The notes below the pieces were generated by a model. The model saw only the letters and a list, made by a program, of their open reading frames with translations, was not told where the DNA came from and made no database searches. This document shows, in pieces, positions 23,805 to 32,521 of a stretch of DNA of 50,545 nt; within the stretch, counting starts at the first letter, position 1, and each line of letters opens with the position of its first letter. Source of the stretch: Candidatus Nitrosopumilus sp. GTDB taxonomy: Archaea > Thermoproteota > Nitrososphaeria > Nitrososphaerales > Nitrosopumilaceae. Location: NCBI GenBank assembly GCA_029863275.1, contig JAOTVS010000010.1, positions 1 to 50,545 on the forward strand. The letters are read 5' to 3'. Both the position numbers and the translations under genes were made by a program.

Positions 23805-24257
23805 ATGATTAACCAAAAGATTTGGCCCATCGTTATTCTTAGCGCAATTGTAATTTTTTCATCATCATCATTGGTTTTTGCACATCCCCATTCAGGTCAG
23901 GTTTTCATTAATGAACATACACATCAAGCCCAAACCGAATACATCTCAATCAATGGAATAATTGGAATAGAGAAAACATCCCTCATGTTCCATACACCTG
24001 AAGAAAATTCATTACCATGGGCATTTGTTGAAGGTAAAATAGCCAATCATGTTTCTGGATATCCAGTAATTATTCAAATTTTTAAAAATGATGAACCGGC
24101 CCATTTTGCTCAAACCGAAGTAACTGAAGATGGAAGTTATGAATACAAATTTAGAGTTTTAAATACAGAAAACGGTAAGACAACTAAAATTTTTAATGGT
24201 GATTATTATGTCACAATTTTCAAGGTTGTATACCTGAACCTAGATAATTTAATTTAA
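23805..24257 (+). CDS. Secreted histidine-containing beta protein
   Basis: 150 aa. Signal peptide: IWPIVILSAIVIFSSSSLVF followed by AHPHSGQVFINEHTHQAQ, so the mature N-terminus holds four histidines within about 16 residues, a possible Cu/Zn-binding patch. The rest is a beta-sandwich (GKIANHVSGYPVIIQIFKND ... TEVTEDGSYEYKFRVLNT). It lies downstream of the CcdA-YHS-thioredoxin operon on the same strand, which adds weight to a metal role; this is inference. Its stop overlaps the stop of the convergent radical SAM gene (TTAA). Confidence 0.68.
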   Translation: MINQKIWPIVILSAIVIFSSSSLVFAHPHSGQVFINEHTHQAQTEYISINGIIGIEKTSLMFHTPEENSLPWAFVEGKIANHVSGYPVIIQIFKNDEPAHFAQTEVTEDGSYEYKFRVLNTENGKTTKIFNGDYYVTIFKVVYLNLDNLI

Positions 24258-25135
24258 AATCCTCTTAATCCTTGAGGTCTTGCAACTTCTGGATGCTCTT
24301 TTATCCATCTAATTTGCTCAAGCATTTTTTGTTTGTCTTGAGGAAATGTCCCTTTGATTGTATATGCATTTGATCCATGATTTGCCCTAAAAATAATTTC
24401 ATCCTTTGTCTCAATATTTCTTAATAATTCTTCTAATTCGATTAAAGCCTCATTATCATTTAATCGCACAAATTCTCCATTATATTTTTGCAAAAACTCT
24501 TCTTTAATTCCATTTTCCAGATATAGAGTAAGTGCTCCGACATATTGAGGAGAACATGCACTAATTACTTCTGCAGTTCCCTCAATGTGTTCCTTTGAAT
24601 ATTTTTTACCACCAAGACCCAAGATAACCATACACGACATTGTATAGCCTGCATCCTTTGCTTTGTTTACTGATTTGATTATTGTTTTTGAGGTGGCACC
24701 TTTGGTTACTTTTTTTAATACAATATCTGAACCACTTTCAATTCCTAAATAAAACATGGTCAATCCTGCATCGTACATTTTTTTAAGCTCCTCTGGAGTT
24801 TTCTTTAAAATATTCATAGGCATTGCATAACAAGAAATTCTCTCAAGTCTTTCAAATTTTTCGTGAATATATTTAACGATTTTTACCATATAATCTGCAT
24901 CAAGATTTAAGGCATCACCATCTGCCAAAAACACTCTTGTTGTATCTGGTAGTTGTTTTGCCATCATGTCAATCTCTAATTTTACTTCTTCCCATGGTCG
25001 TTCTGAATATTCCTTTGATCTGTACATATCACAAAATGAACATTCATTAAAGGAGCATCCCAACGTGACTTGAAAAATCAGAGATCTAGCTTCTGATGGT
25101 GGTCTATACAAGGGAGAATCATAGTTTAACATCAT
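24254..25135 (-). CDS. Radical SAM protein (CX4CX2C type)
   Basis: 293 aa. The cluster motif is GCSFNECSFCDMY (Cys27, Cys32, Cys35), spaced CX4CX2C instead of the canonical CX3CX2C. I know this spacing from the radical SAM subfamily whose N-terminus reads like YRPPSEARSLIFQVTLGC, which is also seen here. Further SAM-domain blocks are TRVFLADGDALNLDADYMV and LTMFYLGIESGSDIVLKKVT (the GIESG strand). No B12 or tRNA-binding domain is attached. Reaction unknown. Convergent with the secreted 150-aa gene. Confidence 0.88.
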   Translation of the reverse strand: MMLNYDSPLYRPPSEARSLIFQVTLGCSFNECSFCDMYRSKEYSERPWEEVKLEIDMMAKQLPDTTRVFLADGDALNLDADYMVKIVKYIHEKFERLERISCYAMPMNILKKTPEELKKMYDAGLTMFYLGIESGSDIVLKKVTKGATSKTIIKSVNKAKDAGYTMSCMVILGLGGKKYSKEHIEGTAEVISACSPQYVGALTLYLENGIKEEFLQKYNGEFVRLNDNEALIELEELLRNIETKDEIIFRANHGSNAYTIKGTFPQDKQKMLEQIRWIKEHPEVARPQGLRGF

Positions 25136-25245
25136 GTTACTAAATCACACACATTAACTTGATTATCTATTTTATACTTTCTAAGGAAATATTGAACTTT
25201 GCAAGCAATACCTTTTAGTTGAAAACTATTTGATGAGGGTAATTA

Positions 25246-25548
25246 ATGGCAAATGATCCTGATGCAAAAAGATTACTTTGGTTTATTTTTACTGGTTCAC
25301 GTGGGGGATTAAATCGATTAAAAATAATCTTTTCTCTAAGGGAAAAACCGTTGAACATGAACCAACTTGCCAAAGAACTTGGTCTAGATTATAAAGCAAT
25401 TCAACATCACATTAAGATCCTTGAAAAAAATAATCTAATTGCAAGGTTTGGAGAAAAATATGGGGTTACCTATTTCATCTCTACCTTTTTGGAAGTGAAT
25501 ATGGAATCATTTGAAGAAATTGCAACAAAATTGGATAAAAGTAAATAA
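25246..25548 (+). CDS. Winged-helix transcriptional regulator (ArsR-like)
   Basis: 100 aa. A winged-helix core is obvious: RLKIIFSLREKPLNMNQLAK, the recognition helix ELGLDYKAIQHHIKILEKNN, then the wing LIARFGEKYGVTYF. No metal-binding cysteines, so it is an HTH_20/ArsR-fold regulator rather than a classical metal sensor. It is followed after 25 bases by a three-TM protein, a pairing in which the membrane protein may be the input for the regulator. Confidence 0.85.
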   Translation: MANDPDAKRLLWFIFTGSRGGLNRLKIIFSLREKPLNMNQLAKELGLDYKAIQHHIKILEKNNLIARFGEKYGVTYFISTFLEVNMESFEEIATKLDKSK

Positions 25549-25573
25549 ACGCACAATAGGTTTCTCTCTCTAA

Positions 25574-25858
25574 ATGGAATCTACCTCCCTAGTGTTATCT
25601 ATTGTTTCAATTGCGAATATGGCAGTTCTTGGAGTTTTAATTTACATTTTTGGAAAAATGTATGTAAAAACCAAGGCACAACTTCCACTTGGAATGATTG
25701 TTGTAACAAGTATGTTGTTTCTTCATAATATCATTGGCGGATTAGCATATTTTTCGATGGACCAACTCTTTTCACATGAAATATTTCCATATATGTTAGG
25801 AGTCGGAATTGCAGAACTAGTAGGATTATTAATTTTTCTAAAAATTACTTTAGATTAA
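25574..25858 (+). CDS. Small three-TM membrane protein paired with the winged-helix gene
   Basis: 94 aa with three hydrophobic helices (VLSIVSIANMAVLGVLIYIF, LPLGMIVVTSMLFLHNIIGG and MLGVGIAELVGLLIFLKITL). A histidine lies in the second helix. Layout and size resemble the roughly 90-aa three-TM proteins encoded next to HTH regulators in many archaea (DUF7521-like); I make this comparison from memory. Probably co-transcribed with the regulator 25 bases upstream. Role unknown, possibly a membrane sensor. Confidence 0.65.
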   Translation: MESTSLVLSIVSIANMAVLGVLIYIFGKMYVKTKAQLPLGMIVVTSMLFLHNIIGGLAYFSMDQLFSHEIFPYMLGVGIAELVGLLIFLKITLD

Positions 25859-25893
25859 TCTTAGTTTAATTGTAGTAGCATATGAGATAATTA

Positions 25894-26337
25894 ATGTTAA
25901 ATGAATATCTTAAACTAAATAAAAATATTTTAATTGCTTTTGTAGTTTCAATTATTTTTTCAGCAATTATTGCCCAAAGTTTAGCAGAACAAGAAGATTA
26001 TCTAAACACCACCTACACTCTAATTTTTGATTATGTTTTTTATTTTTCTACCTTTGGTATTTTATTTTATCTAGATAATAGAAAAAAATATCTTCTAAAA
26101 TCTGGAAAAATTGACAACGATAAACTTCGACAGGACTTAATTAAAATAATTTCATCTCTAGGAATTGCTGAAGTCGTTTATACAATAGCTAGATGGATAT
26201 TACAATACTATTTCTTGTCCATTAACTATGATCCCTATCTTGCTTCAATTGTATCACAAGTTTTATCTACAATTATCTATATGATAGTAGTAAATTTGAG
26301 TGTAAAATTGACGAGAGTGTACAAAGATGACAATTAG
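25894..26337 (+). CDS. Four-TM membrane protein of unknown function
   Basis: 147 aa with about four TM segments: NILIAFVVSIIFSAIIAQSL, TLIFDYVFYFSTFGILFYL, IISSLGIAEVVYTIARWILQ and SQVLSTIIYMIVVNLSVKLT. A basic loop (DNRKKYLLKSGKIDNDKLRQ) lies between the second and third. No motif is recognised. It overlaps the RNase H-like gene by 11 bases, so they are co-translated, although no functional link is obvious. Confidence 0.65.
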   Translation: MLNEYLKLNKNILIAFVVSIIFSAIIAQSLAEQEDYLNTTYTLIFDYVFYFSTFGILFYLDNRKKYLLKSGKIDNDKLRQDLIKIISSLGIAEVVYTIARWILQYYFLSINYDPYLASIVSQVLSTIIYMIVVNLSVKLTRVYKDDN

Positions 26338-26683
26338 CGTGTATGTTGATGGGTCTGGTGGAGAAAATAGCGGTTATGGTTATTTTGTAAAAGAAACTGG
26401 AGAATCATTTTATGAAAAAAAACCAAATCTTACAAATAATCAAGCAGAATACTTGGCAATAATTGCTGCTTTGAAAAAATTTGAAAATGTTAATGATGAG
26501 ATAATAATTTTTAGTGACTCAAAAAACACGGTTAATCAATTAAATCATGAATTTGCCATAAACAATGAGCAATTACGAGAACTTGCTCAAGAATCCTGGG
26601 CCATTATGGGAAAACTTTCCAATCTTACCATTAAATGGGTTCCACGAAAAGAAAATCTTGCAGGTAAAATGTTGGGAAGCTAG
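26327..26683 (+). CDS. RNase H-like (RNase HI-type) protein
   Basis: 118 aa, short but with the RNase H fold signature: MTISVYVDGSGGENSGYGYF (first Asp), NNQAEYLAIIAALKKF (Glu), EIIIFSDSKNTVNQLN (second Asp) and the end WVPRKENLAGKMLGS. The usual fourth acidic residue near the C-terminus (an HxxxxxNxxAD-type motif) is replaced by LAGKM. It probably binds or cleaves RNA in RNA-DNA hybrids; activity with only three of four acidic residues is uncertain. This variant is common in archaea and some bacteria. Confidence 0.82.
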   Translation: MTISVYVDGSGGENSGYGYFVKETGESFYEKKPNLTNNQAEYLAIIAALKKFENVNDEIIIFSDSKNTVNQLNHEFAINNEQLRELAQESWAIMGKLSNLTIKWVPRKENLAGKMLGS

Positions 26684-26746
26684 AAACTGACAGATCAGAA
26701 ATTTCTATGAATAACTTTATTATAGAAAATCTTTTACTTCAAGAAA

Positions 26747-28843
26747 GTGGCCGAGTCTGTTTTTCTCTCACCAAAATCTATAGCAATTATTGGTGCATCT
26801 GACAAAAGAGGAAGTGTCGGAAGTACTATTACATCCAATATTATGAATGGTTTTACAGGAAATGTTTATCCTGTTAGCCCTACTAGAGAAACTGTATTTT
26901 ACAAAAAAGCTTACAAAAGTGTAATTGACATTCCAAAACCCGTAGACCTTGCAGTAATTGTAATTAAAAATACATTGGTAGCTGATGTTTTAGAAGAATG
27001 TGGCAAGAAAAAAGTAAAGGGAGTCATTATCATCACTGCAGGATTTAAAGAAGTAGATGAGGAAGGAGCAAAGAGAGAGCAACAACTAAAAGATATTGCA
27101 AAAAAATACAAAATTCAAATCATTGGACCTAATTGCCTTGGCGTAATGAATTTGGACCCAAAAACAATGATGAATTCTACATTTTTAAAAGTCACACCAA
27201 AATCAGGTCAAATTGCACTTGTTTCCCAAAGTGGTGCAATATGTGCAGCACTGGTTGAAGATGCTAGTGCGCAAGGAATCGGATTTTCTGCAGTAATTAG
27301 TATGGGAAACAAAGCTGTGATGAGTGAAGTTGATGTTTTAAAGATGTTAGCTGAACATAAACAAACCAAGGTAATTGTAATGTATCTTGAAGATATGGGA
27401 GATGGTCAAGAGTTTCTCAAAGTTTGTAAAAATATCACTCGTAAACTAAAAAAACCAGTTCTAGTTCTAAAATCAGGGCGAAGTCCTGAGGGTGCAAAGG
27501 CTGCAATGTCTCACACTGGTGCTTTAATGGGTTCAGATGAAATCTACGAGGCTTTACTAAAACAATCTGGCGCAATTAGAGTTGATACCATGGAAGAATT
27601 ATTTGATTATGCAACTGCATTCTCAAAACAACCACTTCCAACTGCCGGAGGTTTAGTCATTGTATCAAACGCAGGTGGACCTGCAATTATTTCCACTGAT
27701 GCATGTTCTAAATTAGGAATAAGAATGGCCAAAATTGATAGCATTCGTCCAAAAATTGACAAAGTAATCCCTCCATGGGGAAGTTCTCGCAATCCCGTTG
27801 ACATTGTGGGTGATGCGGATTTTAATAGATTTCATAATGTCTTAGATAGAGTACTAAAACATCCTAAAGTTGGTTCAGTAATATCAATGTGCACGCCATC
27901 TGGAACTTTGAACTATGATAAATTAGCAGAAGTAATTGTAAACATGTCAAAAAAATACAAAAAAACAATGCTTGCAAGTTTAATGGGACTAGATGAAGGA
28001 GTTACCAACAGAGAAATTTTAGCTAAAGGAGATGTTCCATATTACACATATGCAGAAGGAGCTATTCGAACTCTTGCAGCAATGATAAAATTCGCAATCT
28101 GGATAAATACCCCTGAAGGAAAAGTAACTAAATTCAAGGTAAACAAAGCAAAAGCAAAAAAAATTTTTGATAAAGTCAAAAAAGAAAAACGCCCAAATCT
28201 TCTTGAAGAAGAAGGATTGGAAGTTCTCAAAGCATATGGAATGCCATTACCTGCAAGTGGTCTTGCAAAAACTGAAGCAGAAGCTGTTAAGGTTGCAAAC
28301 AAAATTGGTTATCCAGTTGTAATGAAGATTGCATCTCCACAAATTATTCACAAATCAGATGCTGGAGGTGTTAAAGTAAATCTTACAAACGACAACGAAA
28401 TTAAAGAATCTTTTAAGACAATTATCAAAAACGCCAAAAAATACAACAAGAAAGCTGAGATCAAAGGAGTCCTAATTGTGGAGATGGTTAAAGGTGGAAA
28501 AGAGATGATCATTGGTTCTAAATTAGAACCTGGATTTGGTCCAGTAATTATGCTTGGAATGGGGGGAATTTATGTTGAGGTTCTAAAGGATGTGACCTTC
28601 AAAATTGCACCGGTTTCTAACAAAGAGGCAGATGATATGATATCTGAAATCAAAACACAGAAACTTTTACAGGGTGTTAGAGGAGAAAAACCATCAGATA
28701 TTTCAAAATTATCTGAATGTATTCAAAGACTATCTCAACTGGTGACTGATTTTAAGGAAATTAAAGAATTAGATATGAATCCAGTCCTTGTTTTAGATAA
28801 GGGTAAAGGCTGCAGAGTACTCGATGTTAGAATAGGCCTCTGA
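26747..28843 (+). CDS. 4-hydroxybutyrate-CoA ligase (ADP-forming)
   Basis: 698 aa from GTG 26747, with a TATA-like ACTTTATTATA about 25 bases upstream (leaderless). Domain order: CoA-binding (SPKSIAIIGASDKRGSVGST), succinyl-CoA-ligase-like domains with the phosphohistidine loop SHTGALMGSDE (His256), and a C-terminal ATP-grasp domain (about 470-698; GYPVVMKIASPQIIHKSDAG, GFGPVIMLGMGGIYVEVLKD). This is the acyl-CoA synthetase (ADP-forming) family. The next gene encodes 4-hydroxybutyryl-CoA dehydratase, matching the Nitrosopumilus maritimus pair Nmar_0206/0207 as I recall it. It activates 4-hydroxybutyrate with only one high-energy bond spent. The 3-hydroxypropionate-specific paralogue is the alternative, disfavoured by context. 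Confidence 0.92.
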   Translation: MAESVFLSPKSIAIIGASDKRGSVGSTITSNIMNGFTGNVYPVSPTRETVFYKKAYKSVIDIPKPVDLAVIVIKNTLVADVLEECGKKKVKGVIIITAGFKEVDEEGAKREQQLKDIAKKYKIQIIGPNCLGVMNLDPKTMMNSTFLKVTPKSGQIALVSQSGAICAALVEDASAQGIGFSAVISMGNKAVMSEVDVLKMLAEHKQTKVIVMYLEDMGDGQEFLKVCKNITRKLKKPVLVLKSGRSPEGAKAAMSHTGALMGSDEIYEALLKQSGAIRVDTMEELFDYATAFSKQPLPTAGGLVIVSNAGGPAIISTDACSKLGIRMAKIDSIRPKIDKVIPPWGSSRNPVDIVGDADFNRFHNVLDRVLKHPKVGSVISMCTPSGTLNYDKLAEVIVNMSKKYKKTMLASLMGLDEGVTNREILAKGDVPYYTYAEGAIRTLAAMIKFAIWINTPEGKVTKFKVNKAKAKKIFDKVKKEKRPNLLEEEGLEVLKAYGMPLPASGLAKTEAEAVKVANKIGYPVVMKIASPQIIHKSDAGGVKVNLTNDNEIKESFKTIIKNAKKYNKKAEIKGVLIVEMVKGGKEMIIGSKLEPGFGPVIMLGMGGIYVEVLKDVTFKIAPVSNKEADDMISEIKTQKLLQGVRGEKPSDISKLSECIQRLSQLVTDFKEIKELDMNPVLVLDKGKGCRVLDVRIGL

Positions 28844-28911
28844 TCGCATTTGTTCCTAAGTATTTTAAATATTGATTTAGAATTTTTATACAAGTTCTAG
28901 GAAGTGTGAAT

Positions 28912-30444
28912 ATGGCAAATGTGGAGAGGCTTAAGACAATTAGAACAGGGGATGAATATATAGAAAGTCTTAGGGGTCGAGATCTTAAAATCTACCTTTT
29001 TGGAGAACTAGTCAAAGAACCAGTAGATCACCCAATGATTAGACCTTCAATTAATGCAGTTGCAGAAACTTATGATCTTGCCGTAAGAGAAGAAGAACTG
29101 GCTTCTGCTCAATCATCTCTTACTGGATTAAGAGTGAATAGATTTTTACATATTGCAGAGAGTGCTCAAGATTTAGTTTTACAAAATAAAATGCAAAGGA
29201 CCCTTGGCCAAAATACTGGGACTTGTTTTCAAAGGTGTGTCGGCATGGACGCACTCAACGCCTTACATTCTACTACATTTGAAATAGATGAAAAACATGG
29301 AACTGACTATCATAAAAGATTCTTGGAATTTGTAAAGATGGTTCAGAACGAAAATTTAGTTATCGGAGGTGCAATGACTGATCCTAAAGGTGATAGAAGC
29401 AAAGGACCAGCAGAACAAGATGATCCTGATTTATTTACTAGAATTGTTGACAAAGATGAAAACGGTATTTATGTTTCTGGTGCTAAAGCTCACCAAACAG
29501 GATGTATAAACTCTCATTGGATTATTTTAATGCCAACAGTTAGATTAACAGAGAATGACAAAGACTGGGCAGTTGTGGGTGCAATTCCTGCAGATGTTAA
29601 AGGTCTGACATACATCTACGGTAGACAGTCATGTGACACGAGAAGTATGGAAGAGGGAGATATTGATGATGGAAATGCAAAGTTTGGTGGACAAGAAGCA
29701 TTAATGATTTTAGACAGAGTCTTTATTCCATGGGACAAAGTTTTCATGAATGGAGAATTTGAATTTGCATCTATGCTAATTGAGCGTTTTACTTGTTATC
29801 ATAGACGAAGTTATGTTTGTAAGACAGGATTGGGTGATGTGCTTATTGGTGCTGCAGCAACAATCGCTGATTATAACGGTGTTCCAAAGGTTTCTCACAT
29901 TAAAGATAAAATTATTGAGATGACTCATCTGAATGAAACAATCTTTGCTGCAGGCATTGCATCATCACACTTGGGCCACAAAATGAAATCAGGTGTGTAT
30001 CTAAATGAAGATATGCTTGCACAGGTTTGTAAACACAATGTAACTCGATTCCCTTACGAGATTAGTAGACTTGCCCAAGACATTGCCGGAGGATTGGTAG
30101 TAACTCTTCCATCTGAAAAGGACTTTAGACATCCAGTTGCAGGTCCATTACTCAAAAAATTCCTTGTTGGAAGAAAGGGAGTTGATGTTGAAAATAGAAT
30201 GAGAATTCTAAGACTAATTGAAAATATGACACTGGGAAGAAATGCGGTGGGATATCTTACAGAATCAATGCATGGAGCAGGTTCACCACAAGCGCAAAGG
30301 ATCCAGATTCAAAGACAGATGCAAATAGGATATAAAAAGAATCTTGCAAAGAAACTTGCAGGCATCACTAATGATATTAAAGAACCATCAGAACCATCAG
30401 ATTACTTTAAGCGGGTTTTTAAAACTGGAGACTCTCTCATTTAG
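28912..30444 (+). CDS. 4-hydroxybutyryl-CoA dehydratase
   Basis: 510 aa from ATG 28912. A GTG two codons upstream (28906) is possible, but the TATA-like TTTTTATAC places the transcription start near 28911. It converts 4-hydroxybutyryl-CoA to crotonyl-CoA, the key radical dehydration of the 3HP/4HB cycle, using FAD and a [4Fe-4S] cluster. The start RTGDEYIESLRGRDLKIYLF is typical. Cluster ligands appear as Cys105 and Cys109 (GTCFQRCVG) and His297...Cys303 (HRRSYVC). The last spacing is one residue shorter than the His292/Cys299 I recall for the Clostridium enzyme. FAD-domain features follow (AGGLVVTLPSEKDF). Confidence 0.94.
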   Translation: MANVERLKTIRTGDEYIESLRGRDLKIYLFGELVKEPVDHPMIRPSINAVAETYDLAVREEELASAQSSLTGLRVNRFLHIAESAQDLVLQNKMQRTLGQNTGTCFQRCVGMDALNALHSTTFEIDEKHGTDYHKRFLEFVKMVQNENLVIGGAMTDPKGDRSKGPAEQDDPDLFTRIVDKDENGIYVSGAKAHQTGCINSHWIILMPTVRLTENDKDWAVVGAIPADVKGLTYIYGRQSCDTRSMEEGDIDDGNAKFGGQEALMILDRVFIPWDKVFMNGEFEFASMLIERFTCYHRRSYVCKTGLGDVLIGAAATIADYNGVPKVSHIKDKIIEMTHLNETIFAAGIASSHLGHKMKSGVYLNEDMLAQVCKHNVTRFPYEISRLAQDIAGGLVVTLPSEKDFRHPVAGPLLKKFLVGRKGVDVENRMRILRLIENMTLGRNAVGYLTESMHGAGSPQAQRIQIQRQMQIGYKKNLAKKLAGITNDIKEPSEPSDYFKRVFKTGDSLI

Positions 30445-30491
30445 AATTAAATAATAATTCTATTTTTATTACTAACCTAGCAGATTTGGAA

Positions 30492-30632
30492 CTAATTGTA
30501 TTTTATTCTAATCGATTTTAATTCACATCTGCATTTTTCTCTTTTTCCACAATAGGGACAATTACATAAACAGTACAATAATGCTTGATTACACGATAAA
30601 CATTTGGTATATTCTGCAAAATCTTCATTCAT
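30492..30632 (-). CDS. Small cysteine-rich protein (46 aa, eight Cys)
   Basis: 46 residues from ATG 30630-30632 to TAG. Eight cysteines in 28 residues: CLSC, CLCNC, PYCG and CRC. This could hold two zinc ions or an iron-sulfur cluster. The tail is basic (ELKSIRIKYN). It lies antisense, 48 bases after the 4-hydroxybutyryl-CoA dehydratase gene. Not recognised; the dense cysteine pattern makes chance unlikely. Confidence 0.6.
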   Translation of the reverse strand: MNEDFAEYTKCLSCNQALLYCLCNCPYCGKREKCRCELKSIRIKYN

Positions 30633-30878
30633 TTGTAATACCACTCATACCTTTCAATTCATATCAAAATTGATAAGATCTTTGACAGATTTACTTTAAA
30701 TTTATTATTATATTTTACAAATTTTGAACAAATGTTAATCTTGAACAGAAGATTATTTTTATTTAATGAATTTATACTTGGTTTGATAGTTTGCCAAAGA
30801 AAAACTTCAATCGCAGAGAAAATTGAAGGCAACGAGTCAATGGATTAATTGTGTGATTTGGTGAGCTATCTTTTTTAC

Positions 30879-31580
30879 CTATTTTTTAGGTTCATAAGGA
30901 TTTTTAGTGTTATTCTTTTTTTTGTTACTTTTTTCTCCCTTTATTTCAGATTTATCATCAGAGATTCTTGAATTAGAATATTCAGAATATGCTGAATCCT
31001 TTTCATGCTTGTCAAGTTCTGAATAATCTTTGAACTTGTCTGAATTATCTGAGTTAAAAGTATCAGAAATTTCCTTTACATTTTTTCGTTTGATAATTTC
31101 TTTTACTACCATAACACCAATCACCAAAACAATGAGAATATAGTTAGTTGGTGGTTTTAAAACCTGAGTTACAAAGCCAATTTTAGGGATTATATATTCA
31201 ACCTTACCGATATACTCTTCTTTGGTTATTGGGAAATCTGTTCCTGGTATAGAAGCATTATTGTTATCTCCCTTTGTTCTAACAGTCCTTGGATCCTCAT
31301 CTGTGATTGCTACTACTCTATGAACTATCACTCTATCATGTCCAGTTGGCCTATCAAATACAATAATGTCCCCTATCTGAACATCTTCAAACAAAACATG
31401 TCCTTGAACTATTAATACATCATAAACTTGTAATTTTGGAATCATACTTCCACTGGCTACCACATAAAATGGATTTTCCGTTCCAAATGCTACTTGTAAT
31501 CCAATCCATATTATGATAACTCCTGCAGCTACAATTAGCAGATCTTTGATAATATTTTTTGAGATTAATCTTTTTGTCAA
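30879..31580 (-). CDS. Signal peptidase I (archaeal/SipW type)
   Basis: 233 aa. N-terminal TM helix (DLLIVAAGVIIIWIGLQVAF), catalytic Ser45 in ASGSMIPKL, His87 in VIVHRVVA (the Ser-His type of archaeal and ER signal peptidases rather than Ser-Lys) and GDNNNASIPGTD at 104-115. A second TM helix lies near 150-170 (YILIVLVIGVMVVKEII), followed by a 60-residue charged, low-complexity cytoplasmic tail ending KKKNNTKNPYEPKK. It removes Sec signal peptides from exported proteins, of which this window has several. Confidence 0.92.
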   Translation of the reverse strand: MTKRLISKNIIKDLLIVAAGVIIIWIGLQVAFGTENPFYVVASGSMIPKLQVYDVLIVQGHVLFEDVQIGDIIVFDRPTGHDRVIVHRVVAITDEDPRTVRTKGDNNNASIPGTDFPITKEEYIGKVEYIIPKIGFVTQVLKPPTNYILIVLVIGVMVVKEIIKRKNVKEISDTFNSDNSDKFKDYSELDKHEKDSAYSEYSNSRISDDKSEIKGEKSNKKKNNTKNPYEPKK

Positions 31581-31622
31581 TTAGATTCACACATATTATC
31601 ATCGATTAAATTTACTTACAAA

Positions 31623-32393
31623 TTATTGTAATTTTGTCCCGCATTCTTCACAAAATTTTGAATCCTCATTATTTACAAAACCACAGTCAGTACATTTTCC
31701 ATGTTGCTGTACTAGAGGTGTCTGTGTATTTCCCAAAAGAATTATGTCACCAATTTTCCCTATGCTATTCCAAGGGATACTTCCCTCACTGCCATCATTT
31801 TTGGTGATGAGCAAAATCATTGTTTGATTTGCATCAATTCCGACTTGTCTTGCTGTTCCAATACTCTTGGCATTCTCGTCATACACAAGCAATCCTTCAA
31901 TTGAACTAATTGACCTAATTGGAGTTGATTCTGTTATCTCTACATTGGATTGAACCTGAGGTGAAACTTGCTGTTGCATTTCAGGGACCACTTCTGGTTG
32001 AGCTTGATTTGGTTCAGATATCATTTGTTGTTGAGCTTCTAAAGGTTTTGCAGCTCCTACTTCTTGAATTTCATCTTGCTTTTTAAAATCCCGATATTCT
32101 GCGAGAGTTGAATTACAATTTTTACAAATGTATTGTCCTTTTTCAGCAAGAATTAAATTTTCGGCAACTTCTTCATTTGGATTTTCATAATCAATTTTTG
32201 GAGGACCTTCAAATTCTCTCTCACATGTATTGCAAAAATGTTTACTAATAATTTCTAAATTTAGTCGTCCAATTGGTGCTAAAAATAAATCCGGTCCACC
32301 CAAGTTACCTTTCATCTGTTGCTCATCATTGATGGTTGCCATTACATAGCCTCCAGAACCTCTTAATTTTTTTAGTCTGAGTTCAGAGCTCAC
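31623..32393 (-). CDS. PRC-barrel-like protein with two zinc-ribbon modules
   Basis: 256 aa from GTG 32393; the TATA box at 32417-32430 predicts a start of transcription about six bases upstream, which supports this GTG over the internal ATG at codon 18 (MATINDEQ). Parts: an N-terminal domain with CNTC...CKNC (zinc ribbon, about 55-95), a glutamine/proline-rich linker (AQQQMISEPNQAQPEVVPEM), a PRC-barrel-like domain (ISSIEGLLVYDENAKSIGTA ... GSEGSIPWNSIGKIGD) and a C-terminal zinc ribbon (CTDCGFVNNEDSKFCEEC). The same C-terminal ribbon type ends two neighbours (33129 and 33654). Role unknown; probably RNA- or protein-binding. Confidence 0.78.
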   Translation of the reverse strand: MSSELRLKKLRGSGGYVMATINDEQQMKGNLGGPDLFLAPIGRLNLEIISKHFCNTCEREFEGPPKIDYENPNEEVAENLILAEKGQYICKNCNSTLAEYRDFKKQDEIQEVGAAKPLEAQQQMISEPNQAQPEVVPEMQQQVSPQVQSNVEITESTPIRSISSIEGLLVYDENAKSIGTARQVGIDANQTMILLITKNDGSEGSIPWNSIGKIGDIILLGNTQTPLVQQHGKCTDCGFVNNEDSKFCEECGTKLQ

Positions 32394-32416
32394 ACCTCAG
32401 TTTTTCTAAAACGTCA

Positions 32417-32430
32417 TTTAAGTATATATC
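32417..32430 (-). promoter_or_regulatory. TATA-type promoter upstream of the PRC/zinc-ribbon gene
   Basis: Minus-strand GATATATACTTAAA lies centred about 31 bases before the GTG at 32393, giving a predicted start of transcription within a few bases of the codon. This decides the GTG start of the 256-aa gene. Confidence 0.5.
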
Positions 32431-32521
32431 AAAACTCTCCCAACATACTAGCCATACCAATACTCATACGGTGAAGATTCTGGTGAAGCTTTTTAGGTAT
32501 CATTAATCCAGTATAATTAGA

